A DNA stretch of 64,000 nt from Denitratisoma oestradiolicum (GTDB taxonomy: Bacteria; Pseudomonadota; Gammaproteobacteria; Burkholderiales; Rhodocyclaceae). The DNA lies in contig NZ_LR778301.1 in assembly GCF_902813185.1 (NCBI RefSeq), forward strand, positions 2,046,001-2,110,000, in the 5' to 3' direction. A model generated the notes under the pieces. It ran no database searches and was not told where the DNA came from. It worked only from the letters and a program-made list of their open reading frames with translations. The position numbers and the translations under genes were made by a program. The first letter of the stretch is position 1; every line of letters starts with the position of its first letter. Positions 7,540-16,676 of the stretch are shown here, in pieces.

Positions 7540-9458
7540 CCTCCACGCGATTCGGCGAAACGCGCCGCGTCAGATACACTAAACGGCTAAAGATTGGGAA
7601 CCGATCCTTGAGCGCGATACTTGATCGCATTAGTGAACGATTGGGCCGCAGCCTGCCCAAGCTGGAGGCTGTACTTTTCCCCTTACACCGAAGCTTCACC
7701 TACCGGGTCGGCATCGTGCTGATTCTGGTAATGATTGCGTTTGTCGTTCGGCGCCTGATCGGTCCCGACGAGCTCGGTGTGCCATTTCTCACCTTTTTCC
7801 CTGCAGCGGCGATCTCGGCGGTTTTTGGGGGATTCTGGGCGGGCATGCTTGCGACAGCATTGGGAGCGATCACCGCGACCTATTTCTTTATTCCGCCGTA
7901 CTCCATGTTTTCCTTTGCGTTTCGGCCCGAAACGATTTTCGCCAACATGGTCTATCTGCTCGACGAAATAGTGGTTTGTTCGGCAATCGCAGCATTGCAT
8001 CGCTTTTACCGCATTACGAAGGATCAGAACGCGGAGCTGAACACGTTGATCCAGACGATTCCCGATCTGATCTGGCTAAAAAGTTCTGAGGGCATTTATC
8101 TGGAGTGCAATCCTGCCATCGAACAATTCTACGGACTGAGAAGGGATGCCGTCATTGGCCGGACCGCTCGGGACTTGTTTCAGGGCTCGGTGGCCGAGTC
8201 CATTCATCGGCAAGACGAGGCAGCTCTGGTTACAGACGGTCCCTGTACCACCGAGGGGTGGGTCACCCGCGCCTGCGATTGCCACAATGTACTATTGGAA
8301 ACCACCACGACCCCCATGCGCACCGCCGATGGCAAATTCATCGGCGTGCTGGGCATCGCTCGCGACATTACCGAGCGCCGGCATCTTGAGGACGAGGTGC
8401 GTGCGCGCACCGTTGAGTTGGAACGGGAGCGCGCTTTTCTTACCGCAATTTTTGAGCATACCGGCGACGGAATTCTGGCCGTGGATGGAGAGGGCTACAT
8501 CGCCCTGGCTAACCACGAGGCGCGGCGCCTGCTGGGCATAATCGAGGACAACACGCCGCGCCGGCTGGCCGAATTCTGGCCCGATTGGCCGGCAATCGCC
8601 AGCGGAGCTGCCGAGCGCGGCGAAGCTCGCCATGATATTGAAGCTGCCGGGCGCGTCCTGGCGCTTTCTGTTACGCGCACAGGAGAACTCAGCGAAACCC
8701 GTTACGTAATTGTGGCACGCGATGTCAGCGAAGAACACCGCCTCGCCGACGAACGCCGCGAACTTGATCGCCAGATGTTCCAGATGGAGAAAATGGCGAC
8801 CCTTGGAGAATTGACTATGGGCGTTGCGCACGAAATCGGCAATCCCCTCGCCGGAATGAAAGCGGTAGCCCAGTCACTCCAGTACGAGGACGATCTGCCT
8901 ATGGGTGCGAGCGAATCGCTACAACGGCTGGAGGCGGAAATTGACCGGCTCGGAGACTTTCTGCATAGTTTCCATGGATTTGCCGCGCCGCCGCGCACAC
9001 ACCCCGTTCCGTGTCGATTACACGACATCGTCGAAGACACATTGTTTTGGACGCGCAAGGAGGCTGTATCCCACGATGTGGCCATCGGACTGGCTATCGA
9101 CAAGTACCTGTCGGTGCATGCCGATCCCAACCAGATCAAACAGGTGCTGCTGAATCTTGTCGTCAATGCCATTCACGCCATGCCGCATGGCGGAGCGCTA
9201 CGCATAGCCGCCCATAACGAGAACAACAATGTGCGCATCGAGGTCGCCGACACTGGCGGTGGAATTGGCACCGATGTCCTACCACGCATATTCGATCCTT
9301 TCTTCACCACTCGCGCCACCGGTTCCGGTCTGGGCCTCGCCGTCGTAAAAAAGATCGTCAGCGAGCATGGCGCACGCATCGAAGTCAAAAGTCGTTCCGG
9401 GCATGGCACATGCTTCACTCTATACTGGCCTGCTGCTTCGATGGAGTTGCCCGCATGA
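7536..9458 (+). CDS. Membrane PAS-domain sensor histidine kinase (PcrS-like)
   Basis: This is the sensor of a two-component pair. The N-terminal region has four predicted membrane helices of the DUF4118 type (VGIVLILVMIAFVVRRLIG onward), like the protein upstream. Two PAS regions follow, then a HisKA domain with the phospho-acceptor motif GVAHEIGNPLAG (His near residue 430) and an ATP-binding domain with NLVVNAIHAM, DTGGGIG and GSGLGLAVVKK. The upstream stop and the TTG at 7536 overlap as TTGA; a later start such as the TTG at 7608 is also possible. The stop overlaps the response regulator start as ATGA. Its context suggests control of the molybdoenzyme operon. The signal it senses is unknown. 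Confidence 0.9.
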   Translation: MTSTRFGETRRVRYTKRLKIGNRSLSAILDRISERLGRSLPKLEAVLFPLHRSFTYRVGIVLILVMIAFVVRRLIGPDELGVPFLTFFPAAAISAVFGGFWAGMLATALGAITATYFFIPPYSMFSFAFRPETIFANMVYLLDEIVVCSAIAALHRFYRITKDQNAELNTLIQTIPDLIWLKSSEGIYLECNPAIEQFYGLRRDAVIGRTARDLFQGSVAESIHRQDEAALVTDGPCTTEGWVTRACDCHNVLLETTTTPMRTADGKFIGVLGIARDITERRHLEDEVRARTVELERERAFLTAIFEHTGDGILAVDGEGYIALANHEARRLLGIIEDNTPRRLAEFWPDWPAIASGAAERGEARHDIEAAGRVLALSVTRTGELSETRYVIVARDVSEEHRLADERRELDRQMFQMEKMATLGELTMGVAHEIGNPLAGMKAVAQSLQYEDDLPMGASESLQRLEAEIDRLGDFLHSFHGFAAPPRTHPVPCRLHDIVEDTLFWTRKEAVSHDVAIGLAIDKYLSVHADPNQIKQVLLNLVVNAIHAMPHGGALRIAAHNENNNVRIEVADTGGGIGTDVLPRIFDPFFTTRATGSGLGLAVVKKIVSEHGARIEVKSRSGHGTCFTLYWPAASMELPA

Positions 9459-10828
9459 GCGCGTTGCTGATCGTAGAGGACGACACAACCATCCGCGTCA
9501 CCGTGGGCAATTTTCTCGCCCGCCTAGGCTATAGCGTCGACGTTGCGGAAAATGCCGCGAGTGCTCTCAAGCAGTCTCGCGGTCGGCGGTATCGCCTGAT
9601 TCTGCTCGACCTGCACTTGCCCGATGGTGACGGCCTCGACCTGATTGGCAAATTCCGTGAACTAGACGACGACACGCTGGTGGTCATCATGACCGCATTC
9701 CCCGAAGTGCGCACCGCGGTCGCCGCGCTCAAAGCCGGCGCCTACGATTACATCACCAAGCCATTCGATCTGGAAGACGTACGAGAACTTATTGGACGCG
9801 CCATGGAAACCAGCAGGCTGCGTCATGAGGTCGCCTGGCGTCGGGCTCAGTCTGACGTCTGCCAAGTGGATAGCATCGGCGGCGAAAGTCCTGCATGGCA
9901 GCGGTTAACGGAGGTAACACAGAAGATCGCGGGAGCTGACCACGTACCCGTGCTGATCTGCGGTGAGTCCGGTAGTGGCAAGGAACGTGTAGCCCGAACC
10001 ATCCACTGCGGCTCGCCGCGGGCCGGTGGCCCCTGGGTGACACTCAACTGCTCGGCACTGCCGGAAAATCTGCTCGAATCAGAAATGTTCGGTTACGAGA
10101 AGGGCGCCTTTACTGATGCCCGGCAGTTGAAACGCGGACTGCTAGAGTTGGCTGACGGCGGTACACTGTTTCTCGACGAAATCGGCGATCTTGCCCTGAC
10201 TCTACAGCCCAAACTACTACGGGTATTGGAGACGCAGACTTTCCGCAGACTCGGCGGCAGTCGAGAGATAAGCGTCGATGTTCGCTTCGTCGCCGCGACG
10301 CACCGCAATCTTCCGGAAATGGTAAAGAACGGTCAGTTTCGCGAGGATCTCTACTACCGCCTCAATGTCGGCGCCATCGAAGTGCCGCCCCTGCGTGCGC
10401 GACGAGAAGACATTCTGCCCCTGGCACGGTACTTCCTCACCGAGGCTGCACGCGCAGTAGGCTCACCCACGCTGGCGCTGGCCCCAGCGCTGGAGTCGAT
10501 GCTGGAAAGTTATGCGTGGCCCGGCAACGTACGTGAATTGCGCAACGTTCTGGAGCGTGCTGCAATCCTTTGCGCAGAAGACACCGTCACCACCTTGCAG
10601 TTGCCGCGAGAAATTGTGGGCTGCTGCGCTGCGCTCGCCGTTCCGTCAGAGCAATCCGATCAACCGTTCCTGGACTTGGCGGCGATGGAACAACACTACA
10701 TTCAGCGCGTTCTGGACTCGGTTGGCGGGAACAAGACTCGCGCTGCCGAACTTCTTGGTATCACCCGTCTGACCCTCCGCAACAAGCTCAAACATCAAGA
10801 CCGCGACGATAGTCCGGTCACTTCCTGA
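9455..10828 (+). CDS. Sigma-54-dependent NtrC-type response regulator (PcrR-like)
   Basis: The ATG at 9455 overlaps the kinase stop and gives 457 residues. The receiver domain has the acidic pair EDD, phospho-acceptor D52 (LILLDLHLPDGDG) and K103. The AAA+ domain follows with Walker A GESGSGKE (170-177), the sigma-54 contact loop at 217-222 and Walker B GGTLFLDEIGD. A Fis-type helix-turn-helix ends the protein (NKTRAAELLGITRLTLRNKL). The contact loop reads GAFTDA rather than GAFTGA. A sigma-54 promoter lies just downstream, before the molybdoenzyme gene, which makes it the obvious target. This matches the PcrS/PcrR regulation described for perchlorate islands, though the assignment here is by context. 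Confidence 0.92.
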   Translation: MSALLIVEDDTTIRVTVGNFLARLGYSVDVAENAASALKQSRGRRYRLILLDLHLPDGDGLDLIGKFRELDDDTLVVIMTAFPEVRTAVAALKAGAYDYITKPFDLEDVRELIGRAMETSRLRHEVAWRRAQSDVCQVDSIGGESPAWQRLTEVTQKIAGADHVPVLICGESGSGKERVARTIHCGSPRAGGPWVTLNCSALPENLLESEMFGYEKGAFTDARQLKRGLLELADGGTLFLDEIGDLALTLQPKLLRVLETQTFRRLGGSREISVDVRFVAATHRNLPEMVKNGQFREDLYYRLNVGAIEVPPLRARREDILPLARYFLTEAARAVGSPTLALAPALESMLESYAWPGNVRELRNVLERAAILCAEDTVTTLQLPREIVGCCAALAVPSEQSDQPFLDLAAMEQHYIQRVLDSVGGNKTRAAELLGITRLTLRNKLKHQDRDDSPVTS

Positions 10829-10865
10829 TCGGTTGAATTTCGATCAGACGGTCATGTATTGACCG
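10825..10865. promoter_or_regulatory. Two inverted repeats, candidate activator sites
   Basis: CTGATCG and CGATCAG (10825-10831 and 10841-10847) and CGGTCA and TGACCG (10849-10854 and 10860-10865) are perfect inverted repeats. They lie about 65-105 bp upstream of the sigma-54 promoter at 10929, where enhancer sites for an NtrC-type activator normally sit. The first also touches the stop codon of the regulator gene and could instead be a weak terminator. Confidence 0.45.
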
Positions 10866-10928
10866 CAATCTGCTTCACCCTCCTGCCGATACCCGCCACT
10901 GCCCATCGTTCACGGCCTTTTTGCGTGC

Positions 10929-10944
10929 TGGCACGTCTCATGCA
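10929..10944 (+). promoter_or_regulatory. Sigma-54 (-24/-12) promoter of the pcr-like operon
   Basis: TGGCACG-N4-ATGCA matches the sigma-54 consensus TGGCACG-N4-TTGCW at all but one position, with correct spacing between the GG and GC elements. It lies 55 bp before the ATG of the molybdoenzyme gene and directly downstream of a sigma-54 activator gene. Transcription would be expected to start near 10955. Confidence 0.8.
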
Positions 10945-10999
10945 TAAGGAAGTGCAGAAATATTTTGGTCGGACTAATCGTGCAAGGAGAGCCGAAGTC

Positions 11000-13795
11000 A
11001 TGAAATCATCTCGCAGGGCGTTTCTCAAGGCCACTGGTGCTTCTTCGCTAAGCATCATGCTGGGCGGTTCATATTCATTGCGGGCCCTGGCGCAAAGCCA
11101 GGATGCCATGGCCCAGCATGAATATGCTGGTTGGGAGGATTTCCATCGCAACCAATGGGCTTGGGACAAGAAAACGCGCGGCGCCCACCTCATCAACTGC
11201 ACCGGCGCCTGTCCACATTTCGTCTACTCGAAGGACGGTGTGGTCATGCGCGAGGAGCAGTCGAAGGACATGGCGCCGATGCCCGGCATCCCCGAATACA
11301 ATCCGCGCGGCTGCAACAAGGGCGAGTGCGCCGTCGATTACCAATACGGCCCGCACCGCATCAAGTACCCTTTGATCCGGGTCGGCGCGCGCGGCGAAGG
11401 CAAGTGGCGCCGTGCAAGTTGGGACGAGGCGCTCGAACTCATCGCCGACAAGATCGTCGATACCATCAAGAACGAAGCGCCGGACTGCATCAGCGTGTTT
11501 TCGCCGGTGCCCGCCGTCGCACCGCTCTCATTCAGCGCCGGCCATCGTTTCGCCCACCTCATCGGTGCCCATACCCATACATTCTTTGACTGGTACGGCG
11601 ACCATCCGACCGGTCAAACGCAGACCTGTGGCGTGCAGGGAGACACCTGCGAAACCGCGGACTGGTTCAATTCCAAGTTCATCGTCCTGTGGGGGGCGAA
11701 CCCGGCGATTACCCGCATCCCCGATGCCCACTATCTGTCCGAGGCCGCCCTCAACGGCACCAAGATCGTCAGTATCGCGCCCGACTACAACGCATCGAGC
11801 ATCAAGGCCGATCAATGGATACACCCGAAGCCCGGCACCGACGCGGCGCTTGGCATGGCGATGGCCCACGTCATCATCAAGGAAAAACTCTTTGACGTAC
11901 ATAACGTCAAGGAGCAGACCGACCTACCCTACTTAGTGCGCAAGGACAATCAACGCTTCCTGCGCGAGGCCGATGTGGTCTCAGGCGGATCGCCAAACAA
12001 GTTTTACGCCTGGGACATAAAGACCGGCAAGGCGGTGATCATGAAGGGCTGCTGGGGCGATGAGCCGGAGCAGAAGGCGCCCCCGGTAGCCTTCCTGGGC
12101 CGCAACACCAACACCTTCCCCAAGGGCTACATCGATCTGGGCGAACTTGATCCAGCACTGGATGGCACTTACAAGGTGGCGCTCAAGGACGGAAAAACGA
12201 TAGATGTGCAACCGGTCTTCGATATTCTGAAGCCGCGCATCATGAATGACCATACGCCGGACAAGGCAGCAATGGTGACCGGCGTCCCGGCCAAAGTGAT
12301 TGTCCAGCTAGCCCGCGAGTTCGCGAGCGCCAAGCCAGCCATGATCGTCAGCGGCGGCGGCACCAACCACTGGTACTACAGCGACGTATTGTTGCGCGTG
12401 TTCCATTTGCTGACCGCGCTTACCGGTAGCGAGGGACGCAACGGTGGCGGGGTTAACCACTACATCGGCCAGTGGAAGCCGGTGTTCGTACCCGGAGTCA
12501 TGGCCCTCTCCTTCCCGCAGGGACCAGCCAAGCAACGCTTCTGCCAAACCACGATCTGGACCTATATCCATGCAGAAGCCAACGACGACATGCTTAAGTC
12601 GGGCATCGATACCAATAAATACTTGAGAGACGCCATCGCCACGCGCCAGATGCCGAATTATCCGCGCGACTTCCGCGATCCCAAGGTATTCATTGTTTAT
12701 CGCGGTAACTGGCTGAACCAGGCGAAAGGCCAGAAGTACGTGCTGCGAAATCTGTGGCCCAAGCTTGATCTCATCGTAGATATCAACATCCGCATGGACT
12801 CGACGGCCCTGTATTCCGACGTCGTGCTGCCTTCAGCGCACTGGTACGAAAAGCTCGATCTCAACGTGACCGAAGAGCACACGATGATCAACATGACCGA
12901 GCCGGCAATCAAGCCAATGTGGGAATCGAAGACCGATTGGCAGATATTCCTCGATCTGTCGAAGAAGGTGGAGGCTGCGGCATTAAGGAAGAACTTCACC
13001 AAGTTCAACGACGAGCAATTGATGTGGAACCGGGATCTGTCGACCCTGTGGAACCAGATGACGAACGACGGCAAACTGGCCAATGACGAAGACGCCGCAC
13101 AGTTCATCCTCGACAGCGCGCCTCAATCAAAAGGCATTACCTTACAGATGCTGAGAGAGAAGGGGCCGCAACGCTTCAAGAGCAACTGGACGTCGCCGAT
13201 GAAGGAGGGGATTCCCTACACGCCGTTCCAGAACTACACGGTCGACAAGAAGCCATGGCCAACGCTAACAGGGCGCCAGCAGTTCTATCTTGACCACGAT
13301 ACCTTCTTCGCCATGGGCCTTGAACTGCCAACCTACAAGGCGCCAATCGAAGCAGACAAGTACCCGCTGCGATTCAATACCCCGCACAGCCGCTATGCGA
13401 TTCACTCGACCTTCAAGGACAACGTCCTTATGTTGCGGCTGCAACGTGGCGGACCCTCGGTGGAAATGGCACCGGCCGATGCGGAAGCCCGCGGCATTAG
13501 CGACAACGATTGGGTCGAACTGTGGAATGACCATGGTCGCGTCATCTGCCGCGTCAAGGTTCGTCAGGGCGAACAGGTCGGACGCGCGACCATGTGGCAC
13601 ACACCCGAGCTCTACATGGATCTCATCGAAGGCAGCACGCAAAGCGTCTGCCCGGTGCGCATCTCGCCCACCCACCTGGTCGGCAACTACGGCCACCTGG
13701 TATTCCGGCCCAATTACTACGGTCCGGGCGGAACCCAGCGCGACACGCGGGTAGAGGTCAAGCGCTATACCGGCGCCACGCCGATGAGCCTATGA
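11000..13795 (+). CDS. pcrA: Perchlorate-reductase-type molybdopterin catalytic subunit (type II DMSO reductase family)
   Basis: The ATG at 11000 has an AAGGAGA site and starts a Tat signal (SRRAFLKATG), giving 931 residues; the frame upstream is non-coding. The iron-sulfur ligands are H63, C67, C71 and C105, the histidine-first pattern of type II enzymes. The predicted molybdenum ligand is D201 in DWYGDHPTG. The sequence closely resembles the PcrA proteins of Azospira and Dechloromonas as I remember them, including W492 in HYIGQWKP, which corresponds to an active-site gate tryptophan. It would reduce perchlorate and chlorate in the periplasm. Related enzymes act on chlorate, selenate, nitrate, ethylbenzene or steroids, so a comparison with those is needed for certainty. 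Confidence 0.85.
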   Translation: MKSSRRAFLKATGASSLSIMLGGSYSLRALAQSQDAMAQHEYAGWEDFHRNQWAWDKKTRGAHLINCTGACPHFVYSKDGVVMREEQSKDMAPMPGIPEYNPRGCNKGECAVDYQYGPHRIKYPLIRVGARGEGKWRRASWDEALELIADKIVDTIKNEAPDCISVFSPVPAVAPLSFSAGHRFAHLIGAHTHTFFDWYGDHPTGQTQTCGVQGDTCETADWFNSKFIVLWGANPAITRIPDAHYLSEAALNGTKIVSIAPDYNASSIKADQWIHPKPGTDAALGMAMAHVIIKEKLFDVHNVKEQTDLPYLVRKDNQRFLREADVVSGGSPNKFYAWDIKTGKAVIMKGCWGDEPEQKAPPVAFLGRNTNTFPKGYIDLGELDPALDGTYKVALKDGKTIDVQPVFDILKPRIMNDHTPDKAAMVTGVPAKVIVQLAREFASAKPAMIVSGGGTNHWYYSDVLLRVFHLLTALTGSEGRNGGGVNHYIGQWKPVFVPGVMALSFPQGPAKQRFCQTTIWTYIHAEANDDMLKSGIDTNKYLRDAIATRQMPNYPRDFRDPKVFIVYRGNWLNQAKGQKYVLRNLWPKLDLIVDINIRMDSTALYSDVVLPSAHWYEKLDLNVTEEHTMINMTEPAIKPMWESKTDWQIFLDLSKKVEAAALRKNFTKFNDEQLMWNRDLSTLWNQMTNDGKLANDEDAAQFILDSAPQSKGITLQMLREKGPQRFKSNWTSPMKEGIPYTPFQNYTVDKKPWPTLTGRQQFYLDHDTFFAMGLELPTYKAPIEADKYPLRFNTPHSRYAIHSTFKDNVLMLRLQRGGPSVEMAPADAEARGISDNDWVELWNDHGRVICRVKVRQGEQVGRATMWHTPELYMDLIEGSTQSVCPVRISPTHLVGNYGHLVFRPNYYGPGGTQRDTRVEVKRYTGATPMSL

Positions 13796-13831
13796 GCAAC
13801 GTAAGCGGACGATCCAGGAAGGAAATGAATC

Positions 13832-14833
13832 ATGGCTAACATAATGAAAACATCCAAGCGGCAGTTGACCTTCGTGGCTGACTTGAACAAATGCATCGGC
13901 TGCCAGACCTGTACCGTTGCGTGCAAGAAGCTATGGACTACCGGACCCGGCCAGGATTACATGTACTGGCGCAACGTCGAGACGACACCCGGCAAGGGTT
14001 ATCCGAAGAACTGGCAGACGCGAGGTGGAGGTTACAAGGGCGGCGAGTTACAGAAGGGAGAGGTTCCGCCGATGATCGACTACGGTGTACCCTTCGAGTT
14101 CGATTACAGCGGCAGGCTGTTCGAGGGCAAACCGGGGCGCGTTAGGCCCAGCCCGACACCGCGCTCGGCCCCCAACTGGGACGAAGATCAAGGCAGCGGC
14201 GCCTACCCGAACAACCACTTCTTCTATCTGCCGCGCATGTGCAACCATTGTACCAAACCGGCCTGTCTAGAAGCCTGCCCCAACGACGCTATCTACAAGC
14301 GTGAACAGGACGGCATCGTGATGATTCATCTCGACATGTGCAAGGGCAACAAGGCATGCGTCAAGTCCTGTCCTTATTCGAAGCCTTATTACAACCCGCA
14401 GACCCAGAAGTCCAACAAGTGCGTCGGCTGCTTCCCGCGCATCGAGAAGGGCATCGCCACCGCCTGCGTCGCACAATGTGTCGGTCGCGCCATGCATGTC
14501 GGTTTCATCGATGACCCGATGAGTTCGGTGAACAAGTTGGTCAGGCAATGGAAGGTGGCGTTACCTCTGCACCCCGAGTACGGCACCGAGCCGAACGTTT
14601 TCTACGTGCCGCCTGTTCTCGGGCCCGGCATGGAAGATGGTGTCGGCAGTGTCTCCGATCAACCGAAGATTCCCTTGTCCGAATTGCAAGGCCTTTTCGG
14701 CCCAGACGTGCAGGAGGTGATGAAGATGCTCAAGATGGAGCGCGAGAAGAAGCTAAAGGGCCAGCCATCGGAGTTGATGGATACGCTCATCGGCCGGCGC
14801 AGTGCGGACATGATGCTCTCGCCGCTCACCTGA
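13832..14833 (+). CDS. pcrB: Perchlorate-reductase-type iron-sulfur electron-transfer subunit
   Basis: This 333-residue protein begins at an ATG preceded by AGGAAGGAA, 36 bp after the catalytic subunit. It has four cysteine groups: CIGCQTCTVAC, CNHCTKPACLEAC, CKGNKACVKSC and CVGC...ACVAQC. The total of 15 cysteines fits three [4Fe-4S] clusters and one [3Fe-4S] cluster, as in NarH and the beta subunits of ethylbenzene dehydrogenase and perchlorate reductase. It has no signal peptide, so it would be exported with the Tat-tagged catalytic subunit as a folded pair. It passes electrons from a c-type cytochrome to the molybdenum site. The N-terminal and C-terminal stretches look like PcrB throughout. 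Confidence 0.88.
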   Translation: MANIMKTSKRQLTFVADLNKCIGCQTCTVACKKLWTTGPGQDYMYWRNVETTPGKGYPKNWQTRGGGYKGGELQKGEVPPMIDYGVPFEFDYSGRLFEGKPGRVRPSPTPRSAPNWDEDQGSGAYPNNHFFYLPRMCNHCTKPACLEACPNDAIYKREQDGIVMIHLDMCKGNKACVKSCPYSKPYYNPQTQKSNKCVGCFPRIEKGIATACVAQCVGRAMHVGFIDDPMSSVNKLVRQWKVALPLHPEYGTEPNVFYVPPVLGPGMEDGVGSVSDQPKIPLSELQGLFGPDVQEVMKMLKMEREKKLKGQPSELMDTLIGRRSADMMLSPLT

Positions 14834-14938
14834 TTCCGGTCGAACACCTATTCCAGATCGAGTGGAGGATTCACACCGCTAGAAGGGTCCTGGCAATCCG
14901 TACCGAGATTCAGAAATCAAACATGGAGATGTATTCAA

Positions 14939-15295
14939 ATGAAATGCAGTAATCGCAATAGGGTATCCATTTTTTTGGGCACTATTTCTGCCTTGGCGTT
15001 TTCCTCCGCAGCGCTGGCGGTTGACGCTGAGGCCGCGAAAGCACTGGCCACGCAGAACAACTGCCTCAAGTGTCACTTGGTGAGCAAGGAAGGTGACGGT
15101 CCAGCCTACAAGAAGGTTGCCGAGAAATACAAGGGCAAGGCCAATGCCGAGGCACGACTGATCGAGCACATCACCTCTGGAGAAAAGGCCAAGTTTCCCG
15201 ATGGTCACGAGGAGGAGCACAAGATCGTCAAGACATCTCCACCTAAGGATATGGAACAGATTAAGAACCTTGTGCAGTGGATTCTTTCGCAATAG
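14939..15295 (+). CDS. Periplasmic monoheme cytochrome c of the pcr-like operon
   Basis: The 118-residue product starts at an ATG with GGAG upstream. A Sec signal peptide ends near SAALA. One heme site, CLKCH, is followed by GDGPAYKKVAEKYKGKANAE, as in small class I cytochromes. The second half reads KFPDGHEEEHKIVKTSPPKDM, with no methionine at the usual ligand position. A histidine in the HEEEH stretch may be the distal heme ligand, which would lower the redox potential. It sits between the iron-sulfur subunit and the tetraheme cytochrome, so it likely links the two. In perchlorate reducers one cytochrome is called PcrC; I cannot say which of the two here corresponds. Confidence 0.85.
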   Translation: MKCSNRNRVSIFLGTISALAFSSAALAVDAEAAKALATQNNCLKCHLVSKEGDGPAYKKVAEKYKGKANAEARLIEHITSGEKAKFPDGHEEEHKIVKTSPPKDMEQIKNLVQWILSQ

Positions 15296-15313
15296 CGGTA
15301 ATTCTTGGCACGA

Positions 15314-15913
15314 ATGTTCATGAAATCTGATCGCAGTATTTGCGGATCCAGTTGGTCTGCCTTGCGAAAACCCAGTGCCAGGCATTCGTTGCTAACGTTG
15401 CTGGTTGTCGGTTTTTTCTCGGGCATCATTTTCTGGGGCGCTTTCAACACCGGCATGGAAGCGACTAACAAGCTCGAGTTCTGCATCGGCTGCCACGAAA
15501 TGCGCGACACCGTCTATCAGGAATACAAGGAAACCATCCACTACAGCAACCGTACCGGCGTGCGCGCCGTTTGCTCCGACTGCCATGTGCCCAAGGACTG
15601 GACGCACAAGCTGATCCGTAAGGCCAAGGCGAGCATGGAGGTCTGGGGCAAGGTCACCGGCAGCATCGACACCAAGGAGAAGTTCGAGGCCAAGCGCATG
15701 GAACTGGCGACGCACGAGTGGGAACGCATGAAGTCGCGCGACTCCATCGAGTGCCGCAACTGCCACGACTTCGACGCCATGAGCAGCGAATTGCAAAAGC
15801 AGACGCCCTACAAGAAGCACATGAAGGCAAAAGCCGAAGGCAAGAGCTGCATCGACTGCCACAAGGGCATCGCCCACAAGCTGCCTAAGGAATACACGGA
15901 GCCTGAGGAGTAG
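15314..15913 (+). CDS. NapC/NirT-type tetraheme cytochrome c, quinol dehydrogenase
   Basis: The protein has one N-terminal membrane anchor (SLLTLLVVGFFSGIIFWGAF) and four heme attachment sites, CIGCH, CSDCH, CRNCH and CIDCH, the pattern of the NapC/NirT/NrfH family. These proteins oxidise quinol at the membrane and feed periplasmic reductases. The frame opens at a TTG at 15305, but ATG codons at 15314 and 15320 are more likely starts. None has a strong ribosome-binding site. Its place after the monoheme cytochrome and before the chaperone suggests the route quinol, tetraheme cytochrome, monoheme cytochrome, PcrB, PcrA. Perchlorate islands carry such a protein (PcrC or PcrQ). Confidence 0.9.
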   Translation: MFMKSDRSICGSSWSALRKPSARHSLLTLLVVGFFSGIIFWGAFNTGMEATNKLEFCIGCHEMRDTVYQEYKETIHYSNRTGVRAVCSDCHVPKDWTHKLIRKAKASMEVWGKVTGSIDTKEKFEAKRMELATHEWERMKSRDSIECRNCHDFDAMSSELQKQTPYKKHMKAKAEGKSCIDCHKGIAHKLPKEYTEPEE

Positions 15914-15979
15914 CCGTCTGTCAGGCAGGGCTCTGCCCACTTCATGCGAGGGCAGCACTGGATCAGGAAGGGATTGAAA

Positions 15980-16663
15980 ATGAATGAAATGGGTTCAGCA
16001 AAGAACATCAGCCGGATCGTGAAATCGATGGCGCGCAACCGTACTTATGCGCTCCTTGCCATAGGGTTCCGATATCCGGAAGAAGATACGTTTCTGCGGC
16101 TCGCCGACGGAAGCTATGCCGAGGAGATCGCTGGTGCCCTTGAGGTGTGTGCGCCGGAGTTAGTCGACACCTTCGAGGAAATAATTGCACCTCGCCTACG
16201 GGTGACAACATCCGGTCAGGAACTCGCGTCGGCCTACCTGAGCGCCTTCGAGACTAATATGCCGGATCCCAGTGTTTCTCTCTACGAGGGCAGTTACCAC
16301 CAGCGTGGCAGCAAGCCAGCATTGCTGCTCGAACTGAAAAGCTTCTACCGAAATTTTGGTTTGGCCATCGCCAAAGAAGAAAACGATCTCGAAGACGCGC
16401 TGAGTGCCGAACTCGAGTTCATGCAATTCCTAACTGCCAAGCAAACCCAAGCGGAGGAAGGTCTGCTGGACAAGGTTCCCTACCTGCGCGCGCAGCGTGA
16501 TTTTATCGAGCGGCACCTTGCGGCTTGGCTTCCAGCACTGCAAGCCGACGTTACGAGCAAGCTCAAAACCCCCTTTTATGTAGCGCTTACCGAACTGCTA
16601 ACCAGCTTCGTCTCTTACGAGATCACAGGGATGCAGCGTGACGTTACTAACCTTGACAGGTAA
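15980..16663 (+). CDS. pcrD: TorD/NarJ-type chaperone for the molybdoenzyme (PcrD-like)
   Basis: The ATG at 15980 follows AGGAAGGGATTGAAA and gives 227 residues. The protein is largely helical and has the family features: NRTYALLAIGFRYPEEDTF at the start, SLYEGSYHQRG, LLELKSFYRNFGL and DALSAELEFMQFLT. Proteins of this type bind the Tat signal and guide cofactor insertion before export. Its position as the fourth structural gene after the reductase subunits matches pcrD. It is clearly different in sequence from the chaperone at the left edge of the window, so each may have its own client. The symbol rests on gene order and family, not on a direct comparison. Confidence 0.8.
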   Translation: MNEMGSAKNISRIVKSMARNRTYALLAIGFRYPEEDTFLRLADGSYAEEIAGALEVCAPELVDTFEEIIAPRLRVTTSGQELASAYLSAFETNMPDPSVSLYEGSYHQRGSKPALLLELKSFYRNFGLAIAKEENDLEDALSAELEFMQFLTAKQTQAEEGLLDKVPYLRAQRDFIERHLAAWLPALQADVTSKLKTPFYVALTELLTSFVSYEITGMQRDVTNLDR

Positions 16664-16676
16664 CGGGCAGCGCTAA

